This document shows, one piece after another, positions 17,196 to 27,340 of a DNA stretch of 32,814 nucleotides (position 1 is the stretch's first letter; every line of letters starts with the position of its first letter). The stretch lies in the IMG/VR virus record IMGVR_UViG_3300023116_000187, positions 1-32,814 of that record. One strand, 5' to 3'. The stretch is from a virus. Position numbers and translations under genes: made by a program. The notes under the pieces are model-generated. The model did not search any database. It saw only the letters and a list, made by a program, of their open reading frames with translations, and was not told where the DNA came from.

Positions 17196-18755
17196 ATGGC
17201 AGCTATAATTACTGACCAACTTCGTATTTTGAATGCAAAGAATTTTGTGGCTGGAGTACAATCCAGCTCAAATTCTTATTACACATTCATTGGAATCCCA
17301 AATGCTACGGATTACCAATCTACATGGGACACCACACCCCCATCACCAATTGATAATATTCAAGAGGTGAACAATAAGTATTGGGACACAATGTTGGCGC
17401 TGAAAAAAATAGCACCAAGTGATGTGAGTCAAGTTGTATTGAAAAGATCCTGGACATCAGGAACCACATATGACATGTGGAGAAATGACATTAGTAGAAA
17501 TAATGCATCACAACCTTCTGGTGTCTTTGACATATATGATGCAAATTATTATGTAATGAATTCTGACTACAGAGTTTATATTTGTCTCTATAACAATGCC
17601 ACTCCAGAAAATAATTTTCAGGGTGGACCCTCACTTGATGAACCAACATTTACTGATTTAGAACCAAGAGCTGCTGGTTCCAGTGGTGATGGTTACATTT
17701 GGAAATATCTTTATACAATTAGTCCATCACAAGCTATCAAGTTTGATTCAACAGATTATATTCCTGTTCCATCTGATTGGGAAACCAACTCAAATTATAC
17801 TGCTGTAAGAACTAATGCATCTATCAGTGGTCAGTTGAAGGTTATCACCATTAGAGATCGTGGTGTTGCTCTTGGGACTGCAAATCAAACATACACTGGT
17901 GTTCCTATACTGGGAGATGGTGAGGGAGCAGAGGCAACAATTGTAATTAATAATGATTCTCAAGTTCAAAGTATTACAGTTTCAAATGGTGGTAGTGGAT
18001 ATACTTTTGGAACAGTAGATTTGGTTGCTGGTGGAGTTCCTACAGGAACAACTGCACCAGTATTTAATGTCATCATTCCTCCTCCTGGTGGACATGGTGC
18101 TGACATTTATAGAGAACTTGGTGCATATAATGTTTTAACCTATTCCAGATTTGAAAATGATACTGAGAATCCTGATTTTGTTACAGGAAACCAATTTGCT
18201 GCTGTTGGATTGATTGAAAATCCAAAAGCATATGGATCCACTACAAATCTTTCTCTGGACAAAGCAAGTGCTGTTTATGCACTCAAATTGACTGGAGCAG
18301 GATACAGCAGTGTTACTTTCAACCCAGACCAATACATCACTCAAACTGTAGGTGTTGGATCTACTGCTATTGGAAGAGTAGTTTCTTATGATCAAACAAC
18401 TGGTGTCTTGAAGTACTGGCAAGACAATGCTAATGCTGGATTCAACTATAATGGATCTCAGAATACTGCTCCAGAGTATGGTTTTAGAGTAAACAGATTT
18501 ACTGCTGATATCAATTCTGGAGGAAGTTTCACTATTGTTGGTGGAAGTTCAAACTTGGCAATTCAAACAAGTTTCCAAGGCATTTCGACAGTAATAAATA
18601 GTAGGACATACTATCTGGGTCAAAACTTCACTAAAGGTGTTGCCCAACCTGAATCAGAAAAATATTCTGGTAACATGCTTTATGTTGACAATAGACCTTC
18701 CGTAACAAGGTCCTCATCACAGAAAGAAGACGTAAAAATCATCTTGCAATTCTAA
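17196..18755 (+). CDS. 8: Baseplate wedge subunit gp8 (extended)
   Basis: A 519-residue protein against 334 in T4. The N-terminal third matches gp8: YYTFIGIPNATDYQSTWDT, the VVLKRSWTSGTTYDMWRND block (about 80-100), YRVYICLYNN, then GDGYIWKYLYTI (about 162-173) and TDYIPVP. gp8 is the wedge dimer that binds gp7, gp10 and gp6 near the wedge periphery. The extra length is mostly in the second half, which holds GxGY-type modules (GGSGYTFG near residue 265, GAGYSSVTF near 367) and a VGSTAIGRVVSYD segment. These are also found in the neighbouring large proteins. The stop is followed 7 bases later by the next ORF. Confidence 0.9.
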   Translation: MAAIITDQLRILNAKNFVAGVQSSSNSYYTFIGIPNATDYQSTWDTTPPSPIDNIQEVNNKYWDTMLALKKIAPSDVSQVVLKRSWTSGTTYDMWRNDISRNNASQPSGVFDIYDANYYVMNSDYRVYICLYNNATPENNFQGGPSLDEPTFTDLEPRAAGSSGDGYIWKYLYTISPSQAIKFDSTDYIPVPSDWETNSNYTAVRTNASISGQLKVITIRDRGVALGTANQTYTGVPILGDGEGAEATIVINNDSQVQSITVSNGGSGYTFGTVDLVAGGVPTGTTAPVFNVIIPPPGGHGADIYRELGAYNVLTYSRFENDTENPDFVTGNQFAAVGLIENPKAYGSTTNLSLDKASAVYALKLTGAGYSSVTFNPDQYITQTVGVGSTAIGRVVSYDQTTGVLKYWQDNANAGFNYNGSQNTAPEYGFRVNRFTADINSGGSFTIVGGSSNLAIQTSFQGISTVINSRTYYLGQNFTKGVAQPESEKYSGNMLYVDNRPSVTRSSSQKEDVKIILQF

Positions 18756-18761
18756 AGAATT

Positions 18762-21700
18762 ATGCCACAGGAAACTAACCTCAACGTTGCTCCTTATTTT
18801 GACGATTTTGACCCGCAGAGCAATTACTATAAAGTACTTTTCAAACCTGGATTTCCTGTTCAGGCAAGAGAATTAACTACTTTACAGTCAATTCTTCAAA
18901 ATCAGATTGAAGATGTAGGCAATCATCTCTTTAAAGAGGGCGCTCAGGTAATTCCTGGTGGTGTCACATACTTAAATCCATTCTATGCTATCCAAGTTGA
19001 ACCAGAATTCCTTGGAATTCCTGTTTCGCTTTACTTGGATCAGTTGATTGGTAAGCAAATTACAGGAGAAACTTCTGGAATCACTGCAAAAGTAGTCACA
19101 TATATCACAGATCAACAGTCCGAAAGGGGAAATTATACAATTTATCTTGAATATTTTGATTCAAGTACTTCAGATTTAGCAACTAATCAGTTTTTGGACA
19201 ATGAAGTCCTTCTGATTAATGAAAGTATCACCTTCGCAACCACTTTTATTAGTGCTGGGGAGGGTTTTGCCAGAACAATCTCAACAAATGCTGCTGCAAA
19301 AGCATCAGGATTTGCAATAAATGATGGAATTTACTTCCTTAGAGGTTATTTTGTTGATGTGAGGAGTCAACTTCTCATTTTAGACCAATATGGAGACACT
19401 CCTAGCTATAGAATTGGTCTAACTATTGATGAGCAGATTATTTCTTCAGATGTAGATTCATCTTTGAATGATAATGCTCAAGGATTTAACAATTTTGCTG
19501 CTCCTGGTGCTGATAGATTAAAAATCACCACCACTTTGAGCAAAAAACTGCCAGATGACATAAATGATCAAAATTTTGTCCAATTGGCAGATGTAAAAAA
19601 TGGTGTTTTAAGAGATCTTGTAGATAAAACTGATTATAATCTTCTTGGACAAGAATTAGCAAGAAGAACTTTTGATGAATCTGGACATTATTACATCAAA
19701 GAGTTTGTTACCACTGTTAGGGAGAGCCTTAACAATGGATATGGCAACAGAGGAGTATATAATTCAAATCAAACCACAGAAGCTGGAAATGCTCCAAATG
19801 ATGATTTAGCAATTTATAAAATTTCTCCAGGAAGAGCATACGTTAGAGGATATGAAGTCAAAAAAAGAGCAACTTCATTCCTTGATGTACCAAAACCAAG
19901 ATCTACTAACCTTTTAGAGGGTCAGGCAGTCAATTTTGGATTTGGTCCAACATTTACTTGCAATAGGGTTTATGGATCTGCAACAATTGGGTTCAATACA
20001 TCAAATACTCTAAGTTTAAGAGATCAGAGAGTAGGTGATACTCAGACAACAGCACCTGGAAATGAAATTGGTGTTGCCAGAATCTATGATTTTGCTTTAG
20101 AATCAGGATCTTATGACACAACCACACCAGATCTCAATCAATGGGATCTCTCTCTGTTTGATATTCAAACATATACAGATCTGACTGTAAATGAAAATGT
20201 AAATTTAACAACTCCAACCTTTATTCAAGGTCAATCCAGTGGAGCAAGTGCATTTTTGAGATATGATGTCAGTGCAGGCACTGCTGTAACTGCATATGAT
20301 GTTCAAGGAGATTTCTTCATTGGAGAAAGGTTACTTTTCAATGGTGTAAGTACAAACGCCAGAACAATAACTGATATTACCAACTATGAAGCATCTGATG
20401 TTAAGTCAGTTTATGGTATTGTAGGTTCTGGATCCACTTTCACTGCAGATTTGATTCAATATCCAAAAACTGTCATTGGTATTGCGTCAATCACAGCTCA
20501 CAATAGTGGAGTTTCAACAGTAACAACACCTTCCATTGCATTCCCTGGAATTGTAACCACTGGAGCACTTGTTCAGTATTCTGTTGCTACCAACAGTGTT
20601 CCATCTTTGGCAAGAGTCACTCAAGTCAATACAAATTCACTGACAATTGTTGGAGTTACTACTGTAACCTCATTTAGAGAGGGAGGTTTGCCAACAACAA
20701 CCACAGAAGTCACTGACTTCACTGTTGTTGAGTCAAAATTCCAAAATACCAGAGGAAGTGGAAATAGCGCTTCTAATAATACTCTTTATAGCAGGCTTCC
20801 AAAGAATAATATTGAGTCAGTTGATTTAACTAGCTCAAATTTAGTAATTAGAAAGCAATTTAGCACAACTATTACTGATAATTCAACTTCAACTCTGTCT
20901 GCAGGCACAAATGAAGTATTTTTGCCATTTGATGAGGAGAGATATGTTGTTATTCGTTCTGATGGCAGCACAGAAGCTCTAACATCAGATAAGTTAGATT
21001 TCTCAGCAGGATCTACTCAATTAACCATCAATGGTTTGGGTACTAATGATTCTGATACTACAGTTATTGCTACTCTGAGAAAGTCAAAAATTACTTCAAA
21101 AACTAAGAGAAAGTACATTGCTAATAGTTTAGTAATTGACAAATCATCTAATTCAGCATCTGGTGTTGGCGGAACAACTTTGAATGATGGTCTTACATAT
21201 GGAGATTATCCATTTGGAACCAGAGTTCAAGACCCAGTAATTTCTTTAAATGTTCCCGATGTAATCAAAATTCATGGTATTTTTGAATCTAATGATACCT
21301 CTGATGCTGTTGCACCTTCTATGACAACAGGATCACTTGATGGTCCTACAGCAACAACTAATGATCTTATTATTGGTGAAGAAATTTATGGAACTATCAG
21401 TGGGGCAAGGGCAACCTATATTGTCAGAGTAAATGACACTAATATCAGATTTGCCTATAAGAACAACACTGTATTCCAAAATGGTGAGGTTATCAATTTC
21501 ACAAGTTCAGGAGTAAGTGCAGTTGCCAATAGTATCAACATTGGCAGTAAGAATGTAACTGGAGATTATACTCTTGTAAATGGTCAAAAGAATACCATTT
21601 ATGATTTCTCCAGAATTGTTAAAAAACCAAATTCTACCACACCTTCCAAACAACTGATTGTTTATTTTGACAATGCCTACTATGAATCTGCTGATAGTGG

Positions 21701-24700
21701 AGATATCACTATTGTAAATTCATATGATGATTTTGATTACAATACTGAAATTTCTTCAATCAATGATGTAAGAAATACTGATTTGATTGATGCAAGACCA
21801 AGAGTAAGTGACTATACAGTAACTGCAGGGTCAAGATCACCACTTGAATTTTATGGAAGAATATTTACAAGTGGTCAGCACAGTTCTAAAGAAGTTCTTG
21901 CATCTGATGAATCAGTAACAATCTCTTACAATTACTATCTGCCAAGAGTTGATAGAGTGTTCATCGATAAAGATGGTAAATTTACTGTCAAGTACGGTGT
22001 TCCAGCAGATCTTCCTCAACTTCCAGAAGCAATTGATGGTGCATTGAATATTGCTAATGTATATCTTCCTGCATATCTTTACAACGTATCAGATGCAAAG
22101 GTAGATTTTATTGAGCATAAGAGATATCAAATGTCAGATATCTCTAAACTTGAGCAAAGAATCAAGAATCTTGAGTACTATACTTCTCTTAATCAGATTG
22201 AATCTGATACACTGAGTTTGTTTGTTCCAGATGCTAATGGTTTGAACAGATTCAAATCTGGTATCTATGTTGACAATTTCTCCACAACAGAACCACAAGA
22301 TTCTGGTGTAGGTATAAGAAATAGTATTGACACTAAGAAGAGAGTTCTGAGACCTTCTCACTATACTACAGCAGTCAATTTGAATATTGGCAACACCACT
22401 ATTGCTGGTGTTGGAACTACCACAGCAGCAAATCAAGATGCCAGATATGCTGATATTCTTGGAACAAACATCAAGAGAACAAATCAAGTAGTTACTCTTG
22501 ACTACAATGAGGTTGAATGGTTAGATCAACCATTTGCTACAAGATCTGAGAGTGTAACTCCTTTCCTTGTCACCTTCTATCAGGGTTCTATTGCACTTGA
22601 TCCAACTGTTGATGTTTGGATTGATGTCAATAGAATGGAAGTTAGAGATGTTCTCCAAGAGGGTTCATTCAATGCTGTTGCTGATGCAATGAGAGTTGAG
22701 ACCATTGATGAAGTTGATGGTCTTAGACAGGGTGTAAGTCCAATTATCTGGAATTCTTGGGAAACAACTGGTGTTGATGTAAACTTTAGCCTTGGAATGA
22801 ATGCAAGTGCAAGTGGAACAACAGTTAATGTTGGTGTCAATGGTAGTGTTGGAGTTAATCTTAACCAACAGAGAAGAGGCACACAAAACACTGTAACTGA
22901 GGTTATTGATACTGAATCTCTTGGTGACAGAATTGTTAGTAGAAATATCATTCACTTCATGAGAACTCGTAACATTGAGTTCACTGCAACCAGAATGAAA
23001 CCATTCACCAGAGTGTATTCATTCTTTGATAATGTTGATGTCAATCCATTCTGCCTCAGCAAATTAGTTGAAATTGAAATGGTTTCAGGAACCTTTACAG
23101 TTGGTGAAAATGTTGTAGGTAGAATGAGTGATGCACAAGAGCAACTGATTGGATCTGGTGCTCCTTCTATCAACTTTAGAGTTGCAACAGCAAACCACAA
23201 GTATGGTCCATATAACAACCCTGAAGATGTATTTGATTCTAATCCATATGACAGAAATAATGCACTTCCAGCAACCTATTCAGAATCATCAACCATTCTG
23301 AACATTGATACTTTCTCACTGTCTCAGGAAGCATGGCCAGAGTATTCTGGATATCTTGCAACTGGAATGACTCTGAGAGGTCTCAGCAGTGGTGCAGAAG
23401 CAAAGGTAACTAATGTAAGATTGGTTACAGATAGAGTTGGAACATTGATTGGATCATATAGAGTTCCTGATCCTACCAATACAGCATTCCCCATATTTGA
23501 AACTGGAAGAAATACATTCAGGCTCACCAGTAGTCCAATTGATACTGTCATTCAGGGTGAAGTCACCACTGAGGCAGTTGAGCAATTCTTCTCACAAGGA
23601 GATATTGACAATACTCAGGAAGTCACACTTTCATTGAGAAATGCAAGAGTATCCTTTGAGGAGTTTGTCCAGACCAGAACAATTGGTGATTCTGCAAGTG
23701 CAGGTGCAAGTGCTTCTGCAACTATTCAGATTCCTGCACCACCTCCAGCACCAAGAAGAGACCCACTGGCACAAACATTCTTTATTGATGATGACACTGG
23801 AATTTATGTAACCAGCGTAGATGTTTACTTCTCACAGAAAGATGATGTTCTTCCTGTCACTGTTCAACTTCGTGATGTATTGATTGGAACACCAACTCTA
23901 AACATTCTTCCATACTCTGAAGTAGAAGTTCCTGCAGCAAGCATTGTAACATCTTCAGATGCTACTGTACCAACAAGAATAACATTCGAATCTCCTGTTT
24001 ACCTTGCAGGTGATAGAGAATATGCTCTTGTTCTCCTTTCAGATTCTACTGAATATAGAGTTTGGATCTCCAGACTTGGTGAAGCTGATATAAGAACTCT
24101 TGCAACAGAAGCAGGTCAGGTTCTTGTTTCTTCTCAGAATCTTCTTGGTTCACTCTTCAAGTCACAGAATGCTGCAGTTTGGACACCTAGCCAGTATGAA
24201 GATCTTAAGTTTACTCTTTACAGAGCAGATTTTGTTTCGCAAGGTTCAGTTCAATTCTTCAATCCACAACTGCCATTTGAATTGGAGGGAATTAGTGCAA
24301 ATGGAATCAGCTTAACTCCAAGAAACATCAAAGTTGGTCTTGGAACAACCCTTCAAGATTCAGGATTAGTTCTTGGAAATACTATTCTCCAAGAGGGAAC
24401 AGACGGAACTGGATCTTTGGTTGGTTATGCTGGATCAGCAACTGGAACTCTGACTGTAACAACAGCAGGTATTGGTTACACACCATCTGCTGGGTATTAT
24501 AACTTCACTGGAGTGGCACTGACAAGTGTTACTGGAACTGGTCTCAATGCAACTGCTAACATTTCAATAAGCAATGGTGTTGCTATTGCAGCAACTATTG
24601 TTGATGGTGGAAAGGGATATGCTATTGGCGATGTCCTTACTCCAATCTCAGTTGGTAACCAATCTCTTGGTTCTGGAATGAGGCTTTCTGTTTCTGATAC

Positions 24701-26222
24701 TTATGGAAACAATGAATTGATCATTACTGAAGTTCAAGGAAGATTTGGAACTGATTCTGGGGAATATCTCAAGTACACTAATAGCAGTGGAATCACCACA
24801 ACTCTGAATTTCAGTGTTGGTGGAGACGTTGTTCCACAATCACCAATCAGAGTTGATAGTGATGGTCTTCACATGAAGATCTTCCAGAGAAATCATGGCA
24901 TGTATTCAAATACCAATACAGTAACTCTGAAGAATGTTCAGTCAGACATTACACCAACAACTTTGAGTTCAGCATATAGCAATTCTTCAACAGGAGATAT
25001 TTCTATTGCCAGCACTTCCAACTTTGGAACATTTGAAAATGTATCTGTTGCTTCTACAAATCCTGGATATGCTAAGATTGGTGGAGAAATTATCAGATAT
25101 ACTGGAGTTGGTGCAGGTTCTCTGACTGGAATTACAAGAGGAATTGATAATAGTTTGACTGAGAATCACTCTTCCAGTGACTTGGTATTTAAGTATGAGT
25201 TGGATGGTGTGTCCCTTAGAAGAATCAACACAACTCATAACCTCAATGAAGTAACTGTATCAAATCCAATCACTCTTGACTCTTATCATGTCAAGGTTGA
25301 TGTTTCAGATACAGATAAGGGAACTGACAGATCTGTTGGAAATGTTGGTGGATTCCCAGAGCTGCACTTCAATACAAGTAAGACAGCTGGTGGACCTAAT
25401 GTTAGAGGAACATACAACATCTCATTTGATCAAATTCGTCCAAATGTAAGAGTTACTACTCCAACAGGTGTAAGTGTAAACACATCAGTTAGAACTGTCA
25501 CAGGTTCCAGTGTCAATGGCACTCAAGGATCCTTTGTTGATAAGGGATTTGTTCCCATCACTCTCAACCAAGATAATTATTTTGAGGCACCAAGGATAAC
25601 TGCTTCAAATATCAATGAAACTACATATCTGTCTTCATTGCCTGCCAACAAGTCATTCACAATGAATATGAACTTTGGCACAATTGATTCCAGATTGAGT
25701 CCTGCTGTTGATCTCAACAATGCTGCTGTTATTTTCACAGCAAATAGAATCAATAGTCCAGTTACAAATTATGCAACAAACCTGCAAGTCAACACAGTTG
25801 ATCAGGATCCAAACAGATTCTTCTATGTAACCAAGAACATTGTTCTTGAAAATCCTGCAACCTCACTTCAAGTTCTCCTTGATTCATATGTAACAACCTA
25901 CAATGATGTTAGAGTGTTCTATGCATTGAATCAGGATACTGCAGTTGATGAGACAGTATTTGTTCCTTTCCCTGGATATGCAAATCTTGATCCTAATGGA
26001 ATTGTGATTAATACTGCTAATAATGATGGAACACCTGATGAATTTACACCCAAATCTGATAATTATCAGGGCAATCCATCATTGAATCTGTTCAGAGAGT
26101 ACAAGTTCACTGCTGATAGATTGGCACCATTTACATCATTCCGCATTAAGATCATTGGAACCTCCGTAAACTCTGCAATTGTACCACAGTTCAGAAATCT
26201 AAGAGCCATTGCTTTTGCTTGA
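18762..26222 (+). CDS. Very large DUF4815-type virion protein, probable baseplate periphery or fibre component
   Basis: A 2486-residue protein (about 265 kDa). The N-terminus (YFDDFDPQSNYYKVLFKPG, then ARELTTLQSILQNQIED) is the hallmark of the DUF4815 phage structural family. A short predicted coiled coil (ISKLEQRIKNLEYYTSLNQ, near residue 1125) is followed by DANGLNRFKSGIYVDNF. Further on are HFMRTRNIEFTATRMKP and DPLAQTFFIDDDTGIYVTSV (about 1665 onward) with a VWISRLGEAD segment, motifs common in large tailed-phage fibre or baseplate proteins. Inserted modules shared with neighbours include four GxxSGAxA units (residues about 97, 487, 873, 1535), two GxGY units (about 1900-1960) and an IGGEIIRY unit (about 2102). 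It sits where T4 has genes 9-12 and wac, so it may do some of their jobs; that is inference. The exact role is not established. Confidence 0.8.
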   Translation: MPQETNLNVAPYFDDFDPQSNYYKVLFKPGFPVQARELTTLQSILQNQIEDVGNHLFKEGAQVIPGGVTYLNPFYAIQVEPEFLGIPVSLYLDQLIGKQITGETSGITAKVVTYITDQQSERGNYTIYLEYFDSSTSDLATNQFLDNEVLLINESITFATTFISAGEGFARTISTNAAAKASGFAINDGIYFLRGYFVDVRSQLLILDQYGDTPSYRIGLTIDEQIISSDVDSSLNDNAQGFNNFAAPGADRLKITTTLSKKLPDDINDQNFVQLADVKNGVLRDLVDKTDYNLLGQELARRTFDESGHYYIKEFVTTVRESLNNGYGNRGVYNSNQTTEAGNAPNDDLAIYKISPGRAYVRGYEVKKRATSFLDVPKPRSTNLLEGQAVNFGFGPTFTCNRVYGSATIGFNTSNTLSLRDQRVGDTQTTAPGNEIGVARIYDFALESGSYDTTTPDLNQWDLSLFDIQTYTDLTVNENVNLTTPTFIQGQSSGASAFLRYDVSAGTAVTAYDVQGDFFIGERLLFNGVSTNARTITDITNYEASDVKSVYGIVGSGSTFTADLIQYPKTVIGIASITAHNSGVSTVTTPSIAFPGIVTTGALVQYSVATNSVPSLARVTQVNTNSLTIVGVTTVTSFREGGLPTTTTEVTDFTVVESKFQNTRGSGNSASNNTLYSRLPKNNIESVDLTSSNLVIRKQFSTTITDNSTSTLSAGTNEVFLPFDEERYVVIRSDGSTEALTSDKLDFSAGSTQLTINGLGTNDSDTTVIATLRKSKITSKTKRKYIANSLVIDKSSNSASGVGGTTLNDGLTYGDYPFGTRVQDPVISLNVPDVIKIHGIFESNDTSDAVAPSMTTGSLDGPTATTNDLIIGEEIYGTISGARATYIVRVNDTNIRFAYKNNTVFQNGEVINFTSSGVSAVANSINIGSKNVTGDYTLVNGQKNTIYDFSRIVKKPNSTTPSKQLIVYFDNAYYESADSGDITIVNSYDDFDYNTEISSINDVRNTDLIDARPRVSDYTVTAGSRSPLEFYGRIFTSGQHSSKEVLASDESVTISYNYYLPRVDRVFIDKDGKFTVKYGVPADLPQLPEAIDGALNIANVYLPAYLYNVSDAKVDFIEHKRYQMSDISKLEQRIKNLEYYTSLNQIESDTLSLFVPDANGLNRFKSGIYVDNFSTTEPQDSGVGIRNSIDTKKRVLRPSHYTTAVNLNIGNTTIAGVGTTTAANQDARYADILGTNIKRTNQVVTLDYNEVEWLDQPFATRSESVTPFLVTFYQGSIALDPTVDVWIDVNRMEVRDVLQEGSFNAVADAMRVETIDEVDGLRQGVSPIIWNSWETTGVDVNFSLGMNASASGTTVNVGVNGSVGVNLNQQRRGTQNTVTEVIDTESLGDRIVSRNIIHFMRTRNIEFTATRMKPFTRVYSFFDNVDVNPFCLSKLVEIEMVSGTFTVGENVVGRMSDAQEQLIGSGAPSINFRVATANHKYGPYNNPEDVFDSNPYDRNNALPATYSESSTILNIDTFSLSQEAWPEYSGYLATGMTLRGLSSGAEAKVTNVRLVTDRVGTLIGSYRVPDPTNTAFPIFETGRNTFRLTSSPIDTVIQGEVTTEAVEQFFSQGDIDNTQEVTLSLRNARVSFEEFVQTRTIGDSASAGASASATIQIPAPPPAPRRDPLAQTFFIDDDTGIYVTSVDVYFSQKDDVLPVTVQLRDVLIGTPTLNILPYSEVEVPAASIVTSSDATVPTRITFESPVYLAGDREYALVLLSDSTEYRVWISRLGEADIRTLATEAGQVLVSSQNLLGSLFKSQNAAVWTPSQYEDLKFTLYRADFVSQGSVQFFNPQLPFELEGISANGISLTPRNIKVGLGTTLQDSGLVLGNTILQEGTDGTGSLVGYAGSATGTLTVTTAGIGYTPSAGYYNFTGVALTSVTGTGLNATANISISNGVAIAATIVDGGKGYAIGDVLTPISVGNQSLGSGMRLSVSDTYGNNELIITEVQGRFGTDSGEYLKYTNSSGITTTLNFSVGGDVVPQSPIRVDSDGLHMKIFQRNHGMYSNTNTVTLKNVQSDITPTTLSSAYSNSSTGDISIASTSNFGTFENVSVASTNPGYAKIGGEIIRYTGVGAGSLTGITRGIDNSLTENHSSSDLVFKYELDGVSLRRINTTHNLNEVTVSNPITLDSYHVKVDVSDTDKGTDRSVGNVGGFPELHFNTSKTAGGPNVRGTYNISFDQIRPNVRVTTPTGVSVNTSVRTVTGSSVNGTQGSFVDKGFVPITLNQDNYFEAPRITASNINETTYLSSLPANKSFTMNMNFGTIDSRLSPAVDLNNAAVIFTANRINSPVTNYATNLQVNTVDQDPNRFFYVTKNIVLENPATSLQVLLDSYVTTYNDVRVFYALNQDTAVDETVFVPFPGYANLDPNGIVINTANNDGTPDEFTPKSDNYQGNPSLNLFREYKFTADRLAPFTSFRIKIIGTSVNSAIVPQFRNLRAIAFA

Positions 26223-26223
26223 T

Positions 26224-26445
26224 ATGTCATTAATACCAGTTGAAGGAAAAGACGGTTTTTTTAGAGATAGCAAAACAAATGCCATCATCAATAAAAACCG
26301 TCTTGAGTATCAATCCTATGTTAGCAATAGAGAGAAACTTCTTTCTGATAAAGAGAGGATTGTAAATTTAGAATCTGAAATGAATGACATAAAGAGTGAT
26401 TTGGATGAAATCAAGTCACTCCTTAGAATGGTTATTCAGCGCTAA
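26224..26445 (+). CDS. Small coiled-coil protein of unknown function
   Basis: A 73-residue protein starting at ATG 26224, one base after the preceding stop. A TTG start at 26209 would add five residues inside the upstream gene and is less likely. The N-terminus (SLIPVEGKDGFFRDSKTNAI) resembles a small conserved protein I associate with marine T4-like phages at this site. The C-terminal half (about 42-73) has heptad spacing (IVNLESEMNDIKSDLDEIK) and should form a coiled coil. No Shine-Dalgarno is visible, consistent with re-initiation after the giant gene. It may be a minor virion or assembly component, since it is in the same unit as gp8 and the 2486-residue protein; function unknown. Confidence 0.75.
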   Translation: MSLIPVEGKDGFFRDSKTNAIINKNRLEYQSYVSNREKLLSDKERIVNLESEMNDIKSDLDEIKSLLRMVIQR

Positions 26446-26446
26446 A

Positions 26447-26454
26447 CATAAATA
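26447..26454 (+). promoter_or_regulatory. T4-like late-promoter motif CATAAATA
   Basis: This is one of the two closest matches in the window to the T4 late consensus TATAAATA (7 of 8). It begins two bases after the upstream stop and ends 21 bases before the gp13 ATG. Confidence 0.8.
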
Positions 26455-26475
26455 GAAAAAAATATTGTTATATAA

Positions 26476-27336
26476 ATGGCACAGCCTTCAACCAGACAGG
26501 AACTGATTGACTACTGTAAGCGTCAATTGGGTGCTCCTGTCTTAGAAATCAATGTTGCTGATGAACAGATTAGTGATTTGGTTGATGATGCTGTTCAATA
26601 TTTTCAGCAAAGACACTTTGATGGTGTTTCTCAGGTTTACTTAAAATATCAAATTACTCAAGAAGATATAGATAGAGGAAAAGCACGTCCAAACGTGGTT
26701 AGTGGTGGAACCAACGCTGGAATTGCTTCAACATCTGCAACTTCTTCTATTGGGGGTTCTGATGTAACTTTCACTTACTATGAGAATAGTAACTATTTGC
26801 AAGTTCCACCAGATATTATTGGTGTAACAAAAGTTTTCAAGTATGATGACGCACAATCAGTAAGTGTGTCTAATATGTTCAGTTTCAAATATCAACTCTT
26901 TTTGAATGATATTTACTACTGGGGACAAACTGATTTACTCAGTTACTCAATGGCAATGAGTTATCTGGAAACAACAGATTTCCTTTTGAACACTCATAAA
27001 CAAATCAGATTCAATCAAAGACAAGACAGAATGTATCTTGATGTTGATTGGGCTAACTTGAGAGTGGGTGAATTTATCATTATTGATTGCTTCAGACAGA
27101 TGGATGGTAATAGTTTCAACAGAGTTTGGAATGATCCATTCCTGAAGAAGTATCTAACTGCATTGATGAAGAAGCAGTGGGGACAAAATCTAATCAAGTT
27201 CCAAGGTGTAAAACTTCCTGGTGGTGTAGAACTGAATGGAAGACAGATTTATGATGATGGAGTAAAGGAATTAGAAGATATCAAAACACAAATGTCTTCA
27301 ACTTATGAGTTGCCACCTCTTGATCTGATAGGATAA
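26476..27336 (+). CDS. 13: Neck protein gp13
   Basis: A 286-residue protein, close to T4 gp13 (309). The N-terminus (RQELIDYCKRQLGAPVLEIN, then QISDLVDDAVQYFQQRHFDG) is typical of gp13. So are the QVPPDIIGVTKVF segment (about 113-125) and the C-terminal FLKKYLTALMKKQWGQNL (about 222-239). gp13 and gp14 form the neck that closes the DNA-filled head and joins it to the tail. There is an Ala/Ser/Gly-rich insert around residues 75-97 (GGTNAGIASTSATSSIGG), probably a surface loop. No Shine-Dalgarno precedes the start, which is the first gene behind a late motif. It is followed 4 bases later by gp14. Confidence 0.95.
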   Translation: MAQPSTRQELIDYCKRQLGAPVLEINVADEQISDLVDDAVQYFQQRHFDGVSQVYLKYQITQEDIDRGKARPNVVSGGTNAGIASTSATSSIGGSDVTFTYYENSNYLQVPPDIIGVTKVFKYDDAQSVSVSNMFSFKYQLFLNDIYYWGQTDLLSYSMAMSYLETTDFLLNTHKQIRFNQRQDRMYLDVDWANLRVGEFIIIDCFRQMDGNSFNRVWNDPFLKKYLTALMKKQWGQNLIKFQGVKLPGGVELNGRQIYDDGVKELEDIKTQMSSTYELPPLDLIG

Positions 27337-27340
27337 AAAT

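Noticed and set aside
26209-26445. A longer version of the 73-residue gene using TTG at 26209.
   Set aside because: ATG 26224 is a stronger start, directly follows the upstream stop, and gives an N-terminus like those recalled in related phages.
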